From: CAYOSU01 sp964541255
GTDB taxonomy: Bacteria > Bacillota > Clostridia > Christensenellales > CAMQZB01
Reading direction: 5' to 3'
Assembly: GCA_964541255.1 (NCBI GenBank)
Contig: CAZIPL010000037.1
Span: 1 to 14,304, forward strand
Length of the DNA stretch: 14,304 nucleotides
Shown here: one piece after another, positions 7,703 to 14,304 of the stretch
Layout: every line of letters starts with the position of its first letter
Numbering within the stretch: position 1 is the stretch's first letter
Made by a program: the position numbers and the translations under genes
Notes under the pieces: generated by a model
What the model saw: only the letters and a program-made list of their open reading frames with translations
Told to the model about the DNA's origin: nothing
The model's database searches: none

Positions 7703-8710
7703 ATGAAAACAGAAGAATACTTAAAAGTACACAAAAATAAATACGAAATGATGCCGCAAGACGAAATAAAACTACTTTTTCAAGCACATTTCGGCGGCGG
7801 TCATTTTGTTCCGAGCAACGATAAAGCGTTGGATTTTGTTAAAAACGAGATAAATAACATAACGCCAAGCGAATATTCCGATTATCCTTTATACGAAAAA
7901 GTATCGGACGATTATTCGAGACTACATCTAATTAAAACAAAAGAATTAGGACTATCCGAGAATACGGTTTCTAAACTTTTTGTTCTTTCGGCAAAAGATT
8001 TTTCTAATACGCAGGAGTTTGAAAAAGACATAAAAAAACTCGTAAACAAAGATTATGTCGAAAAGTATCTTATTGACGGCATTCGTCCCATTTCCCATTC
8101 GGAAAAATACAAAAGCAAGTACTGCCCACACTACAGAGTCATATCGAATTTTTATTTGAAGTACTTACCGCTTTTAAGCAAAATCGATCGCGAGCTTAAA
8201 AACAAAAGTAGGCTTATTATAGGCATTGACGGCAAAGCAGGCTCAGGAAAAACTACGCTTGCAAATACTCTTTTCGATATTTACGGAGTAAGTATCATTA
8301 AAGCCGACGATTTCTTTGTTCCTATTTGCCAAAAAACAAAAGAGCGAGAATCCGAAATCGGCGGGAATATCGATTATAAGCGAATGAAAAAAGAGGTCTT
8401 CGACAATATAACAAAAAGCGTTCTATCCTATCGACAGTTTTCTTGTCAAACACAACAATTACTTACACCTAAAACAGTCGATCTAAGTAAAATTACCGTA
8501 ATCGAGGGAAGTTATTCTTCTCACCCGTATTTTAACTATAAATACGATATTTCGGTTTTTTGCGATATTGACGAGAAAACACAAAAAGAACGTATAAAAA
8601 ATCGTAACGGCGATTTTTCAAAACGCTTTTTCGAGGAGTTTATCCCGAAAGAGAACCTATTCTTTGAAAAATATTCGACAAAAGAAAATGCGGATATCGT
8701 TATCGAATAA
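7703..8710 (+). CDS. Two-domain protein: unknown N-terminal domain plus uridine-kinase-like P-loop domain
   Basis: A 335-residue cytoplasmic protein. Residues 1-160 form a helical-looking domain with the conserved-looking patches MMPQDEIKLLFQAHFGGGH (16-34) and YSRLHL (71-76). I recall similar segments in clostridial proteins annotated only as uridine kinase or hypothetical, and their function is unknown to me. Residues 170-335 are a P-loop NTPase: Walker A GKAGSGKT (177-184), a DDFF motif (202-205) where uridine kinases have DDFY, VIEGSYSS (267-274) after a beta strand, and an ERIKNRNGD lid-like segment (296-304). Phosphorylation of a nucleoside or other small molecule is plausible, but the substrate is not readable. 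The ATG has no Shine-Dalgarno sequence, and a stop codon sits 9 bases upstream in frame, so the start cannot lie further upstream. Confidence 0.78.
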   Translation: MKTEEYLKVHKNKYEMMPQDEIKLLFQAHFGGGHFVPSNDKALDFVKNEINNITPSEYSDYPLYEKVSDDYSRLHLIKTKELGLSENTVSKLFVLSAKDFSNTQEFEKDIKKLVNKDYVEKYLIDGIRPISHSEKYKSKYCPHYRVISNFYLKYLPLLSKIDRELKNKSRLIIGIDGKAGSGKTTLANTLFDIYGVSIIKADDFFVPICQKTKERESEIGGNIDYKRMKKEVFDNITKSVLSYRQFSCQTQQLLTPKTVDLSKITVIEGSYSSHPYFNYKYDISVFCDIDEKTQKERIKNRNGDFSKRFFEEFIPKENLFFEKYSTKENADIVIE

Positions 8711-8763
8711 TCAAATATTGCAACACCTTTTAAAGTTTTCATAATAAAAGCTATGCTAAAAAC

Positions 8764-8799
8764 AAATAAGCGCACTACGAAAAATAGTGTGCTTATTTT
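8764..8799 (+). terminator. Terminator between convergent genes, bidirectional
   Basis: A 14-bp stem pairs 8764-8777 with 8785-8798 around a 7-base loop, followed by TTTTATG. One G-T wobble is tolerated on the plus strand only. On the minus strand the tail is TTATTTGTTTTT. It ends the kinase-like gene and probably also stops transcripts from mtnN, which has no other clear terminator. Confidence 0.75.
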
Positions 8800-8979
8800 A
8801 TGATTATTGATTTAATTAAGCTTGATTTTTAGTCAAAACAACACTAACTTTATATGCTTCATGCCGTTCTTTACGTTATAAATATAATTCATTAGGAACA
8901 AATAAAGCGCAATTTATTATCAAACAATCGATAGCAAAAGTCGAGATTTTTGAATCAAGACTATAATCCTTAAAACAAA

Positions 8980-9654
8980 TTATATTGCCTTTATCAAGTT
9001 AATTACGGAATTAGCGACTTTATCGGCTGCGATTGTTTCAAAATCGTTATAAGTCTGCCCTGCATCGTCGTCAGCCAAGTCAGAGATGCAGCGAAGAACA
9101 ATAAAAGGTTTTTTATTCGCATAAGCAACATGCGCAATCGAACAGCCTTCCATCTCGCAAGCAATCGCATCGCCCATTTGTTGAATCTCTTGCTTTTTCG
9201 AAGAAGACGTAACGAAAACATCGCCTGTTGCGATATTTCCTAAAACCAAATCGTTCATATCGGAGTTTGCGGCAAAAAACTTTTCTATCAATGTTTTATC
9301 TGCAGGGAAACGATCGATACCGGGGTAATTTGTCTCTAAAATAGAAAGATCGAAATCGTGATAATATAGCAAATCCGAAACAACAACGGAAAGGTGTTTT
9401 GCTCGTTCCGACAAGCTTCCGGCGATACCGCTATTTATCACGTAATCGGGTTCGAATCTATCGATAACGATTTGCGCAGACATCGCAGCATTGACTTTTC
9501 CGACTCCCGAATTACAAATAACGACATCTTTCCCGAATATCTTTCCCGTGGAATACGGCAATCCGTTGATCTCAAAATCATTACGATCCTCCATATGCTC
9601 GGTGAAAAGTTTACGTTCGGATTTCAATGCGCAAATAATCGCAATTTTAGTCAT
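8980..9654 (-). CDS. mtnN: 5'-methylthioadenosine/S-adenosylhomocysteine nucleosidase
   Basis: A 224-residue cytoplasmic enzyme of usual family length. It cleaves the glycosidic bond of methylthioadenosine and S-adenosylhomocysteine, releasing adenine, for methionine salvage, detoxification of SAM by-products and supply of the autoinducer-2 precursor. Alignment by eye to E. coli MtnN matches throughout: catalytic-region E13 (E. coli E12), NSGVGKVNAA (48-57), YVINSGIAG (71-79), YYHD (97-100), the CEMEG motif with E167 and E169 (E. coli E172/E174), and ISD with D192 (E. coli D197, the general acid). The ATG follows AAGGAG (9663-9668) at 8 bases. It lies 56 bases after the stop codon of the DMT permease and is probably co-transcribed with it. 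The link with the nearby metNIQ genes is consistent with methionine metabolism. Confidence 0.95.
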   Translation of the reverse strand: MTKIAIICALKSERKLFTEHMEDRNDFEINGLPYSTGKIFGKDVVICNSGVGKVNAAMSAQIVIDRFEPDYVINSGIAGSLSERAKHLSVVVSDLLYYHDFDLSILETNYPGIDRFPADKTLIEKFFAANSDMNDLVLGNIATGDVFVTSSSKKQEIQQMGDAIACEMEGCSIAHVAYANKKPFIVLRCISDLADDDAGQTYNDFETIAADKVANSVINLIKAI

Positions 9655-9710
9655 AATATTTTCTCCTTTATGTATATTTGATTTATCTTCTTTAATATTA
9701 TTCTCAATAC

Positions 9711-10613
9711 TTAATTAGTAAGTCCCGCGAAAACAACGCCCAAAACAACAAGTATACTTCCTACGATTTGGAAAATCCCGAAAGGTTCCGAAAGAAAAAC
9801 AACTCCGACGATTATTGAAATCACGGTCGATAGGCTGTTAAAAACTACTACTTCCTGAATCTTTAGTTTCGAATAAGAATAGTTTATCGCAAAAAACGCT
9901 CCGACGGACGAAAAGCCCGCAAGATAGATTACGTCTATCCAAAATCTAAAATCAGAAAAGGGCTTTATTATTAAATCGTAATAATTCCCTTTCGAAGTAA
10001 TGAGCGAAAGCATGGTAAAAACTACGCTTCCGAGCAAGAACATTACGTAGGTTTTTTCAAAAGCGGTAAATTCTTCTTTTATGAATCTCGATATCAAGTT
10101 AAAAGAAGTTGCCGCAATAACCGCACCGAAAGACAAAATAAGTCCCAACGCCGTAACGGCACCACTTATCTCCTCTCCAAGCGTTGTTAAAATTACGCCA
10201 ATAACGGAAATAATAACGAAAACCATCTTTTTTGCGGTAACTTTTTCTTTAAGTAAAATCGCACCGAAAAGTATTGACGCGACCGGACAAATCGACGTTA
10301 TTATCGCAACAATCGAAGTTGGCGTGAAATCAACGGAATAGGTCTCGCACAAAAAATATACGACGGGCTGCATAAGTCCCAAAAGAATAAGCGGAATAAG
10401 CTTTTTGCCTTTCCCCTTGAAATTTAGCTTAAAGGGCTTAAACAGCAACATTACATTCAAAATAACGAACGCTATTATAAAACGTATCGCAAGCAAAACC
10501 ACGGGAGTAGTTTTCGAAAGCGCGCTTTGCGAAAAGAAAAGCGAAAAGCCGAATATCGTATATCCGATTATCGCAAGTATTATAGATTTTTTTCTTGTAG
10601 TATCGTTTTGCAT
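9711..10613 (-). CDS. DMT superfamily (EamA-type) membrane permease
   Basis: A 300-residue integral membrane protein with about ten hydrophobic helices in two similar halves, the EamA arrangement. The first half starts SIILAIIGYTIFGFSLFFSQ and contains PVVLLAIRFIIAFVIL and TPTSIVAIITSICPVASILF. The second half ends IVGVVFLSEPFGIFQIVGSI, carrying the family's typical 'EP' feature near the C-terminus. Members export or import small metabolites such as amino acids, nucleotides or drugs; the substrate cannot be predicted from sequence. It is upstream of mtnN on the same strand, so export of a SAM-cycle product or uptake of a precursor is conceivable but is inference only. No Shine-Dalgarno sequence precedes the ATG at 10613, and the in-frame upstream sequence reaches TAA without another start codon. 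Confidence 0.88.
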   Translation of the reverse strand: MQNDTTRKKSIILAIIGYTIFGFSLFFSQSALSKTTPVVLLAIRFIIAFVILNVMLLFKPFKLNFKGKGKKLIPLILLGLMQPVVYFLCETYSVDFTPTSIVAIITSICPVASILFGAILLKEKVTAKKMVFVIISVIGVILTTLGEEISGAVTALGLILSFGAVIAATSFNLISRFIKEEFTAFEKTYVMFLLGSVVFTMLSLITSKGNYYDLIIKPFSDFRFWIDVIYLAGFSSVGAFFAINYSYSKLKIQEVVVFNSLSTVISIIVGVVFLSEPFGIFQIVGSILVVLGVVFAGLTN

Positions 10614-11146
10614 TATTGAAATAAGAATAGTTTAGTTTTCTATATATATTACCAAACCTTACTTCAAAAGACAAATAAAAGTATTTGAAATTGCGCAAAT
10701 TAGCATCTATCTTTTCAGAAAATCCCATAATTATTCGCAAAATATAATAAATATCAGAATAAATAGGGTTTGATAGTTAAGTAGTTTTTTACATATCCTC
10801 CTACACAATTAAAGCTTAATATACAATCACCTATAAGTAAAATTGATTTTCAATTTTTTCCAAATGAAAATCCTCTACCCAACATTTTTCATATTATATA
10901 TAGTATTAAAAAGTTGTAATTAATATATATGGTTTATTTGACTTATACTTATATTGTTAATTTTACTTATATAGATTGTTGTATAGTTTAATTGCTTTTT
11001 ATATATCTAATGATTTATTCATACAAGCTTCTATCTATATTTAAGTCAAGCTTGAAAACAATTGCAGAATATGTCATTTTATTTAAGAAAAGCAAATCGA
11101 TAAAGAAATATTTATTTAAGAATTTTTATTTTTATACAAAAAATGT
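10614..11146. other. Long gene-free, very AT-rich region
   Basis: No open frame with a credible start is seen on either strand. The stretch is unusually AT-rich. It holds a weak 8-bp AT hairpin (AAAATTGA/TCAATTTT, 10839-10857, followed by TT) and scattered short 'acttata' repeats at about 10939-10976. The promoter of the upstream-pointing DMT permease should lie at its left end, but I find only a weak match (TTGTCT, 17 bases, TAATAT). Confidence 0.5.
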
Positions 11147-11175
11147 TTGACAAAGAAAGCTTATTTTGATAATAT
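11147..11175 (+). promoter_or_regulatory. Promoter of the T-box/metNIQ transcript
   Basis: A perfect -35 TTGACA (11147-11152), a 17-base spacer, and TGATAATAT (11167-11175), an extended -10 with TAATAT. The predicted start is near 11182, directly before the T-box leader. Confidence 0.75.
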
Positions 11176-11181
11176 CTTGTC

Positions 11182-11455
11182 ATAACTTAAAACCATAACA
11201 AAGGCAACGAAAAGAAGAGTAAGTTTATTACTGACCTTACAGAGAACCGATTATTTGCTGAGAGATCGGTGGTTCAAGTGAAACCGAATATGGTCTTGGA
11301 GCCGCGTGGGCGAAATAGTTTAGTTCACGACGCGAGTGCGCGTTACAGCACAGTATTGTGATGGCAATACGTCGAGGTTGCAGTCAAACGCAACGAAATA
11401 AGGTGGTACCACGGATTATATATCCCGTCCTTATATTAGGACGGGATTTTTGTTT
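11182..11455 (+). promoter_or_regulatory. T-box riboswitch, methionine (AUG) specifier
   Basis: The leader binds uncharged tRNA in cis and controls metNIQ. The 14-base T-box AAGGTGGTACCACG is at 11400-11413. The antiterminator is complete: AAGG (11400-11403) pairs CCTT (11429-11432), ACGG (11411-11414) pairs CCGT (11425-11428), and the 7-base bulge starts with TGGT (11404-11407), which fits a tRNA ending A-CCA. Stem I begins with the GAAGAGTA segment (11214-11221), and a stem ACCGAT/ATCGGT lies at 11257-11280 or close by. The probable specifier is ATG at 11290-11292 in GAATATGGTC. Two further hairpins, GTATTG/CAATAC (11353-11370) and GTTGC/GCAAC (11377-11394, stem III-like), precede the T-box. 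The AUG reading agrees with the downstream methionine genes. The mechanism is known for the family; the specifier frame is assigned by eye. Confidence 0.93.
11422..11451 (+). terminator. Intrinsic terminator of the T-box leader
   Basis: A 10-bp stem pairs ATCCCGTCCT (11422-11431) with AGGACGGGAT (11438-11447) around a 6-base loop and ends in a TTTTT run (11447-11451). Its left arm contains both antiterminator 3' segments, so terminator and antiterminator cannot form together. Confidence 0.93.
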
Positions 11456-11568
11456 ATCTAAAACAAAATCCGAAAACACATCTTCAAAAAAGATAACCCA
11501 CTCGATTTCAAAGTCTATAAACCTCTAAAAAATAAAACCTCCCCTTTCGACAGACTTTTAAGTTATTC

Positions 11569-11582
11569 ATTTATCGATAAAT
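11569..11582 (+). promoter_or_regulatory. 14-bp perfect palindrome before metN
   Basis: ATTTATCGATAAAT is its own reverse complement and lies about 8 bases before the metN ribosome binding site. The stretch from the T-box terminator to metN (11452-11601, 150 bases) holds nothing else recognisable. It may be an operator, an RNA element, or chance in AT-rich DNA. Confidence 0.25.
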
Positions 11583-11601
11583 ACAACCAAAGGAAGAAAT
11601 C

Positions 11602-12342
11602 ATGCTCGAGCTAAAAAACGTAAGTAAAAGCTTCATACAACAAGGCGAACCGTTGCACGCGCTTAACGACGTGAGCCTCACAATAAACGACGGAAAGATT
11701 TTCGGAATTATCGGTCTTTCTGGAGCCGGGAAATCAACGCTCCTACGCTCTATCGCGGGCTTAGAAAAGATCGACGACGGCGAGATTTTTATTGACGGCG
11801 TTAACATTAATTCCCTTAAAGGAAACGAATTGAGGCTTTTCAGAAGCAAAATCGGCGTTGTTTTCCAAGGCTTTAATTTGCTTATGCAGAAGAACGTTTT
11901 CGACAATATCGCATTCCCTCTTCGTCTTGTAAATACGCCTAAAGCGCAAGTCAACGAAAAGGTTAACGAGCTTATCGAACTTGTGGGACTTAAAGGTAAA
12001 GAAAAATCTTACCCCGCTGAGCTTTCAGGCGGACAAAAGCAAAGAGTTGCGATAGCCCGTTCAATCGCGGCTGATCCGAAAGTACTTCTTCTTGACGAAG
12101 TTACATCGGCGCTCGACCCGTTAACCACAAAACAGATTTTGAACCTTCTCAAAGCAATAAACGAAAAAAGCGGCGTTACGATGGTTTTCATAACTCACGA
12201 AATGGGCGTTGTTTCAACCATTTGCGACGAAGTCGCGGTGCTTAATTACGGAGTTATCGAAGAACAAGGCAAAACGAAAGACGTTCTATCAAACCCGAAA
12301 TCCGCTATAGCCAAGCTTTTGCTCGGAAAGGAGCGTGCATAA
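11602..12342 (+). CDS. metN: Methionine ABC importer ATP-binding protein, short form without NIL domain
   Basis: A 246-residue cytoplasmic ATPase that powers methionine uptake with MetI and MetQ. Motifs are Walker A GLSGAGKS (38-45), Q-loop Q89, signature LSGGQ (141-145), Walker B VLLLDE (161-166) followed by VTSALDP, and switch H199. Well-studied MetN proteins are about 340 residues and carry a C-terminal NIL/ACT-like domain that binds methionine and blocks transport. This protein stops shortly after the ATPase fold (ending LLLGKERA), so that domain is absent; the gene runs straight into metI, so it is not a visible frameshift. The start ATG follows AAAGGAAG at 11589-11596. The stop codon overlaps the metI start by one base (TAATG), implying translational coupling. 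The whole unit is under T-box control. Confidence 0.93.
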   Translation: MLELKNVSKSFIQQGEPLHALNDVSLTINDGKIFGIIGLSGAGKSTLLRSIAGLEKIDDGEIFIDGVNINSLKGNELRLFRSKIGVVFQGFNLLMQKNVFDNIAFPLRLVNTPKAQVNEKVNELIELVGLKGKEKSYPAELSGGQKQRVAIARSIAADPKVLLLDEVTSALDPLTTKQILNLLKAINEKSGVTMVFITHEMGVVSTICDEVAVLNYGVIEEQGKTKDVLSNPKSAIAKLLLGKERA

Positions 12343-13007
12343 TGGAAAGACTTATTTACTTATTCGATTATTATGACATATGGCTTGAAATCGGAAGAAC
12401 GCTTCTTATGACGTTTATCCCCGTAGTTATCGCATATGTTATCGGACTTCCTCTCGGAATTCTTTGCGTTGTTACCGACAAAAACGGAATCAGACCTAAC
12501 ACAACGATAAATCAGATTCTTAACGTTATAATCAACCTCGGACGAAGCATTCCTTTCGTTATCATGGTTTGTATACTCGTAGGGTTCACAAGATTCTTAC
12601 TCGGCACAAGCTTAGGAGCAATCGCAGCTTGCGTTCCGCTTACGGTTTCTTGCATTCCTTTCATCGCAAGAATAACCGAGCAATCGCTTAAAGAAATTGA
12701 CAAGGGAGTTATCGACGCGGCTAAATGCATGGGCGCAACGGATTTCCAGATTATTACAAGAGTATATCTTGTCGAAACCATCCCCTCCCTTATCAGAGGT
12801 TTTGCGATAACCGCAGTTACGCTTGTGGGCTACACCGCAATGAGTGGCGCAATGGGCGCAGGCGGCTTGGGATATATCGCAATCAAATACGGTTATGAAA
12901 GGAATATTAAAGACCTCATGTGGCTATGCGTAATACTCATTATCGCAATCGTAGAAATAATTCAGCTTGTTATCGAGCTTATTGCAAAAAAGATCGATAA
13001 AAAATAA
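12342..13007 (+). CDS. metI: Methionine ABC importer permease
   Basis: A 221-residue membrane protein with about five helices, the usual MetI size. It forms the membrane channel as a dimer with two MetN ATPases. The binding-protein-dependent transport domain covers most of the chain. The coupling (EAA-type) loop is DAAKCMGATDFQIITRVYL (125-143), and GRSIPFVIMVCILV (67-80) and the glycine-rich MSGAMGAGGLG (167-177) are typical of MetI. ATG at 12342 shares its A with the metN stop codon and is preceded by AAGGAG. The metQ gene follows 30 bases after the stop codon. Confidence 0.94.
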   Translation: MERLIYLFDYYDIWLEIGRTLLMTFIPVVIAYVIGLPLGILCVVTDKNGIRPNTTINQILNVIINLGRSIPFVIMVCILVGFTRFLLGTSLGAIAACVPLTVSCIPFIARITEQSLKEIDKGVIDAAKCMGATDFQIITRVYLVETIPSLIRGFAITAVTLVGYTAMSGAMGAGGLGYIAIKYGYERNIKDLMWLCVILIIAIVEIIQLVIELIAKKIDKK

Positions 13008-13037
13008 TTCGAAATAATTTTAAGGAGAAAATATATT

Positions 13038-13853
13038 ATGAAAAAAGTTATATCAATACTTCTCGTTTTAGTTACGCTTCTCGCTTTCACCGCTTGCAGC
13101 AACGCGACCGACGAAAAAACTATCGTTGTAGGGGCTTCCTCTACTCCGCATGCCGAGATTTTGAGACAGTGCGAAGATTATATCACTTCGAAAGGATATA
13201 CGCTCAAAATCGTAGAGTATTCAGACTATGTGCAGCCGAACATCGCACTCGAAGACAAGAGCTTGGACGCAAACTATTTCCAGCACGAACCGTATCTTAC
13301 TACGTTTTGTGAAGATCAGGGATATACGGATTTGGTAATCGTTGCAAGAGTTCACTTTGAGCCTATAGGAATATATCTCGGTGGAAAAGGGACCAACTTC
13401 AGTTCTCTAAAAGAGGGCGACAAAATCGCTGTTCCCAACGATCCAACAAACTGCGCAAGAGCCTTACAGCTACTCGAATCTTATGGAATTATCGAAATAG
13501 TTAATGATAACGGATTTAAAACAACCGTTAAAGATATCGATTCCAAAGGTCTTGAAATTATTGATTTGAGCGCCGAATCGATTGCGGTAAGACTTCCAGA
13601 GCTTGCATTTGCGGTAATCAACGGAAACTATGCGGTAGATTTCGGAATTACAGATAAACTTGTTGCAAAAGAAGATCCTCAATCCGTATCTTTAAAGTAT
13701 TATGTAAACGCTATAGTTTGTCGTAAAGACAATGAAAACAGCGAAAAAATCAAAGTTCTTGTTGAAGCTTTGAAACAACAGAAAGTCGCAGACTATATCA
13801 AAAACAGCTACGATGGATTTGTTCTTCCCTACGACGCATTCTACAATAACTAA
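13038..13853 (+). CDS. metQ: Methionine-binding lipoprotein of the MetNIQ importer (NlpA family)
   Basis: A 271-residue extracytoplasmic lipoprotein that binds methionine and delivers it to MetNI. The signal peptide is MKKVISILL plus a hydrophobic core and the lipobox FTAC, making C20 the lipidated residue. The mature part begins with IVVGASSTPHAEIL and keeps family features such as NYFQHEPYL (79-87), the region HFEPIGIYLG, and PNDPTNCARALQLL (about 133-146). The length matches the family. The ATG follows AAGGAG with a 10-base spacer. It is the last gene of the operon and is closed by the hairpin at 13946-13967. Whether it prefers L-methionine, D-methionine or a related compound cannot be seen from the sequence. 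Confidence 0.93.
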   Translation: MKKVISILLVLVTLLAFTACSNATDEKTIVVGASSTPHAEILRQCEDYITSKGYTLKIVEYSDYVQPNIALEDKSLDANYFQHEPYLTTFCEDQGYTDLVIVARVHFEPIGIYLGGKGTNFSSLKEGDKIAVPNDPTNCARALQLLESYGIIEIVNDNGFKTTVKDIDSKGLEIIDLSAESIAVRLPELAFAVINGNYAVDFGITDKLVAKEDPQSVSLKYYVNAIVCRKDNENSEKIKVLVEALKQQKVADYIKNSYDGFVLPYDAFYNN

Positions 13854-13941
13854 GTCTTTAATTTTATAAAGAACCATTTGAATATTATAAATCAACTAAA
13901 AAATCAAAACGACAATTTATATTTAAGTCGGAACATTAAAA

Positions 13942-13976
13942 AACGAAGAGGGCGAATTTGCCCTCTTATGGTTTTA
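13942..13976 (+). terminator. Terminator of metNIQ
   Basis: A perfect 8-bp GC-rich stem pairs AAGAGGGC (13946-13953) with GCCCTCTT (13960-13967) around a 6-base loop. It is followed by ATGGTTTTATT, an interrupted T-tail. It lies about 92 bases after the metQ stop codon. Confidence 0.7.
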
Positions 13977-13979
13977 TTG

Positions 13980-14220
13980 CTTTAAACGATTTTTTATTCT
14001 GAGACTTTTGACTATGCAATGTTATTGTGTATATATTTTTCTTTCAAAAATCACGCAAGCCTTTTTATTATAGCTCCATTTATTTCTTGTAATAATTCTT
14101 ATAAAGCGCAGTATAAACGTATAGAATAATAATTATAACAAAATACTCTATTCCTTAACACTATACTCAATTTTTATAATCTCTATTCCCTCGTAATGAA
14201 TAAACCCCCATATATATACA
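13980..14220. other. Gene-free region
   Basis: AT-rich sequence with only very short chance frames, for example a 19-residue frame from ATG 14014. No ribosome binding site, repeat or structured RNA is recognised. Confidence 0.5.
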
Positions 14221-14253
14221 ACAAAGGAGACGAAAAATCGTCTCCTTTGTTTT
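14220..14253 (+). terminator. Strong hairpin, probable terminator of uncertain direction
   Basis: A 13-bp perfect stem pairs ACAAAGGAGACGA (14221-14233) with TCGTCTCCTTTGT (14238-14250) around loop AAAA and runs into TTT (14251-14253) on the plus strand. The minus-strand tail is less T-rich (TGTATATA). No gene inside the window feeds it from the left apart from read-through from metQ. It may end a minus-strand gene whose coding part lies mostly beyond the right edge. Confidence 0.6.
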
Positions 14254-14304
14254 GCGGTTGGAGGACAATAAGCCTCATTTTTCAAAAAATCATAGGGGTT
14301 GAAA

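Noticed and set aside
10839..10857. Hairpin AAAATTGA/TCAATTTT followed by T residues
   Set aside because: It is nearly all A-T pairs in an AT-rich gene-free region with no gene leading into it, so it is probably chance.
11182..11455. SAM-I riboswitch or other metabolite riboswitch as an alternative to the T-box
   Set aside because: The T-box sequence, TGGT bulge and antiterminator pairing are decisive, and no SAM-I core is seen.
14120..14303. A minus-strand frame open from the right edge through the hairpin at 14220-14253
   Set aside because: A coding frame across a perfect terminator-like stem, followed by AT-rich sequence with no family features, is unlikely to be real.
1..14304. CRISPR array, insertion sequence, phage genes, tRNA or rRNA
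   Set aside because: No regularly spaced repeats, transposase or integrase motifs, or tRNA/rRNA-like sequences were seen on either strand.

Overview
The window is AT-rich (by eye, well under half G+C). It has strong GGAGG-type ribosome binding sites, TTGACA/TATAAT-like promoters, short Rho-independent terminators, two lipobox lipoproteins and a tRNA-sensing T-box leader. Together these point to a low-GC Firmicute, most likely an anaerobic gut-type clostridial lineage; the species cannot be named from the sequence alone. There is no CRISPR array, transposase, tRNA or rRNA gene and no integrase. This is mostly ordinary chromosomal DNA, and I see no obviously new defence or mobile system.

Layout. 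(1) 1-420: the tail of a possible tiny membrane peptide, a hairpin terminator, gene-free DNA, and the terminator of the next operon. (2) 443-6426, minus strand: an apparent four-gene operon with one promoter (6529-6557). In transcription order it encodes an ABC ATPase fused to an FtsX-type permease, a lipoprotein with a carboxypeptidase-regulatory-like fold, a small unknown protein, and a GH36-type alpha-galactosidase. (3) 6631-7443, minus strand: an Mrp/ApbC iron-sulfur carrier ATPase with its own extended -10 promoter and terminator. (4) 7703-8710, plus strand: a two-domain protein with an unknown N-terminal domain and a uridine-kinase-like P-loop domain, transcribed divergently from mrp. 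(5) 8980-10613, minus strand: a DMT/EamA permease followed by MTA/SAH nucleosidase (mtnN). (6) 10614-11146: gene-free, very AT-rich DNA. (7) 11147-13967, plus strand: promoter, T-box riboswitch with a Met (AUG) specifier, then metN-metI-metQ, a methionine ABC importer, and a terminator. (8) 13980-14304: gene-free, with one strong hairpin.

How the genes fit together. The right half has a methionine theme. The T-box senses uncharged tRNA-Met and switches on the MetNIQ importer, while mtnN recycles the methylthioadenosine and S-adenosylhomocysteine made from SAM. MetN lacks the C-terminal NIL/ACT-like regulatory domain of longer homologues, so control by methionine probably rests on the T-box. 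The left operon joins an export or signalling type ABC protein and a surface lipoprotein to a cytoplasmic glycosidase, a combination whose purpose is not obvious. Several start codons were moved downstream of TTG codons that overlap the ribosome binding site. Two genes (7703 and 10613) have no visible Shine-Dalgarno sequence.
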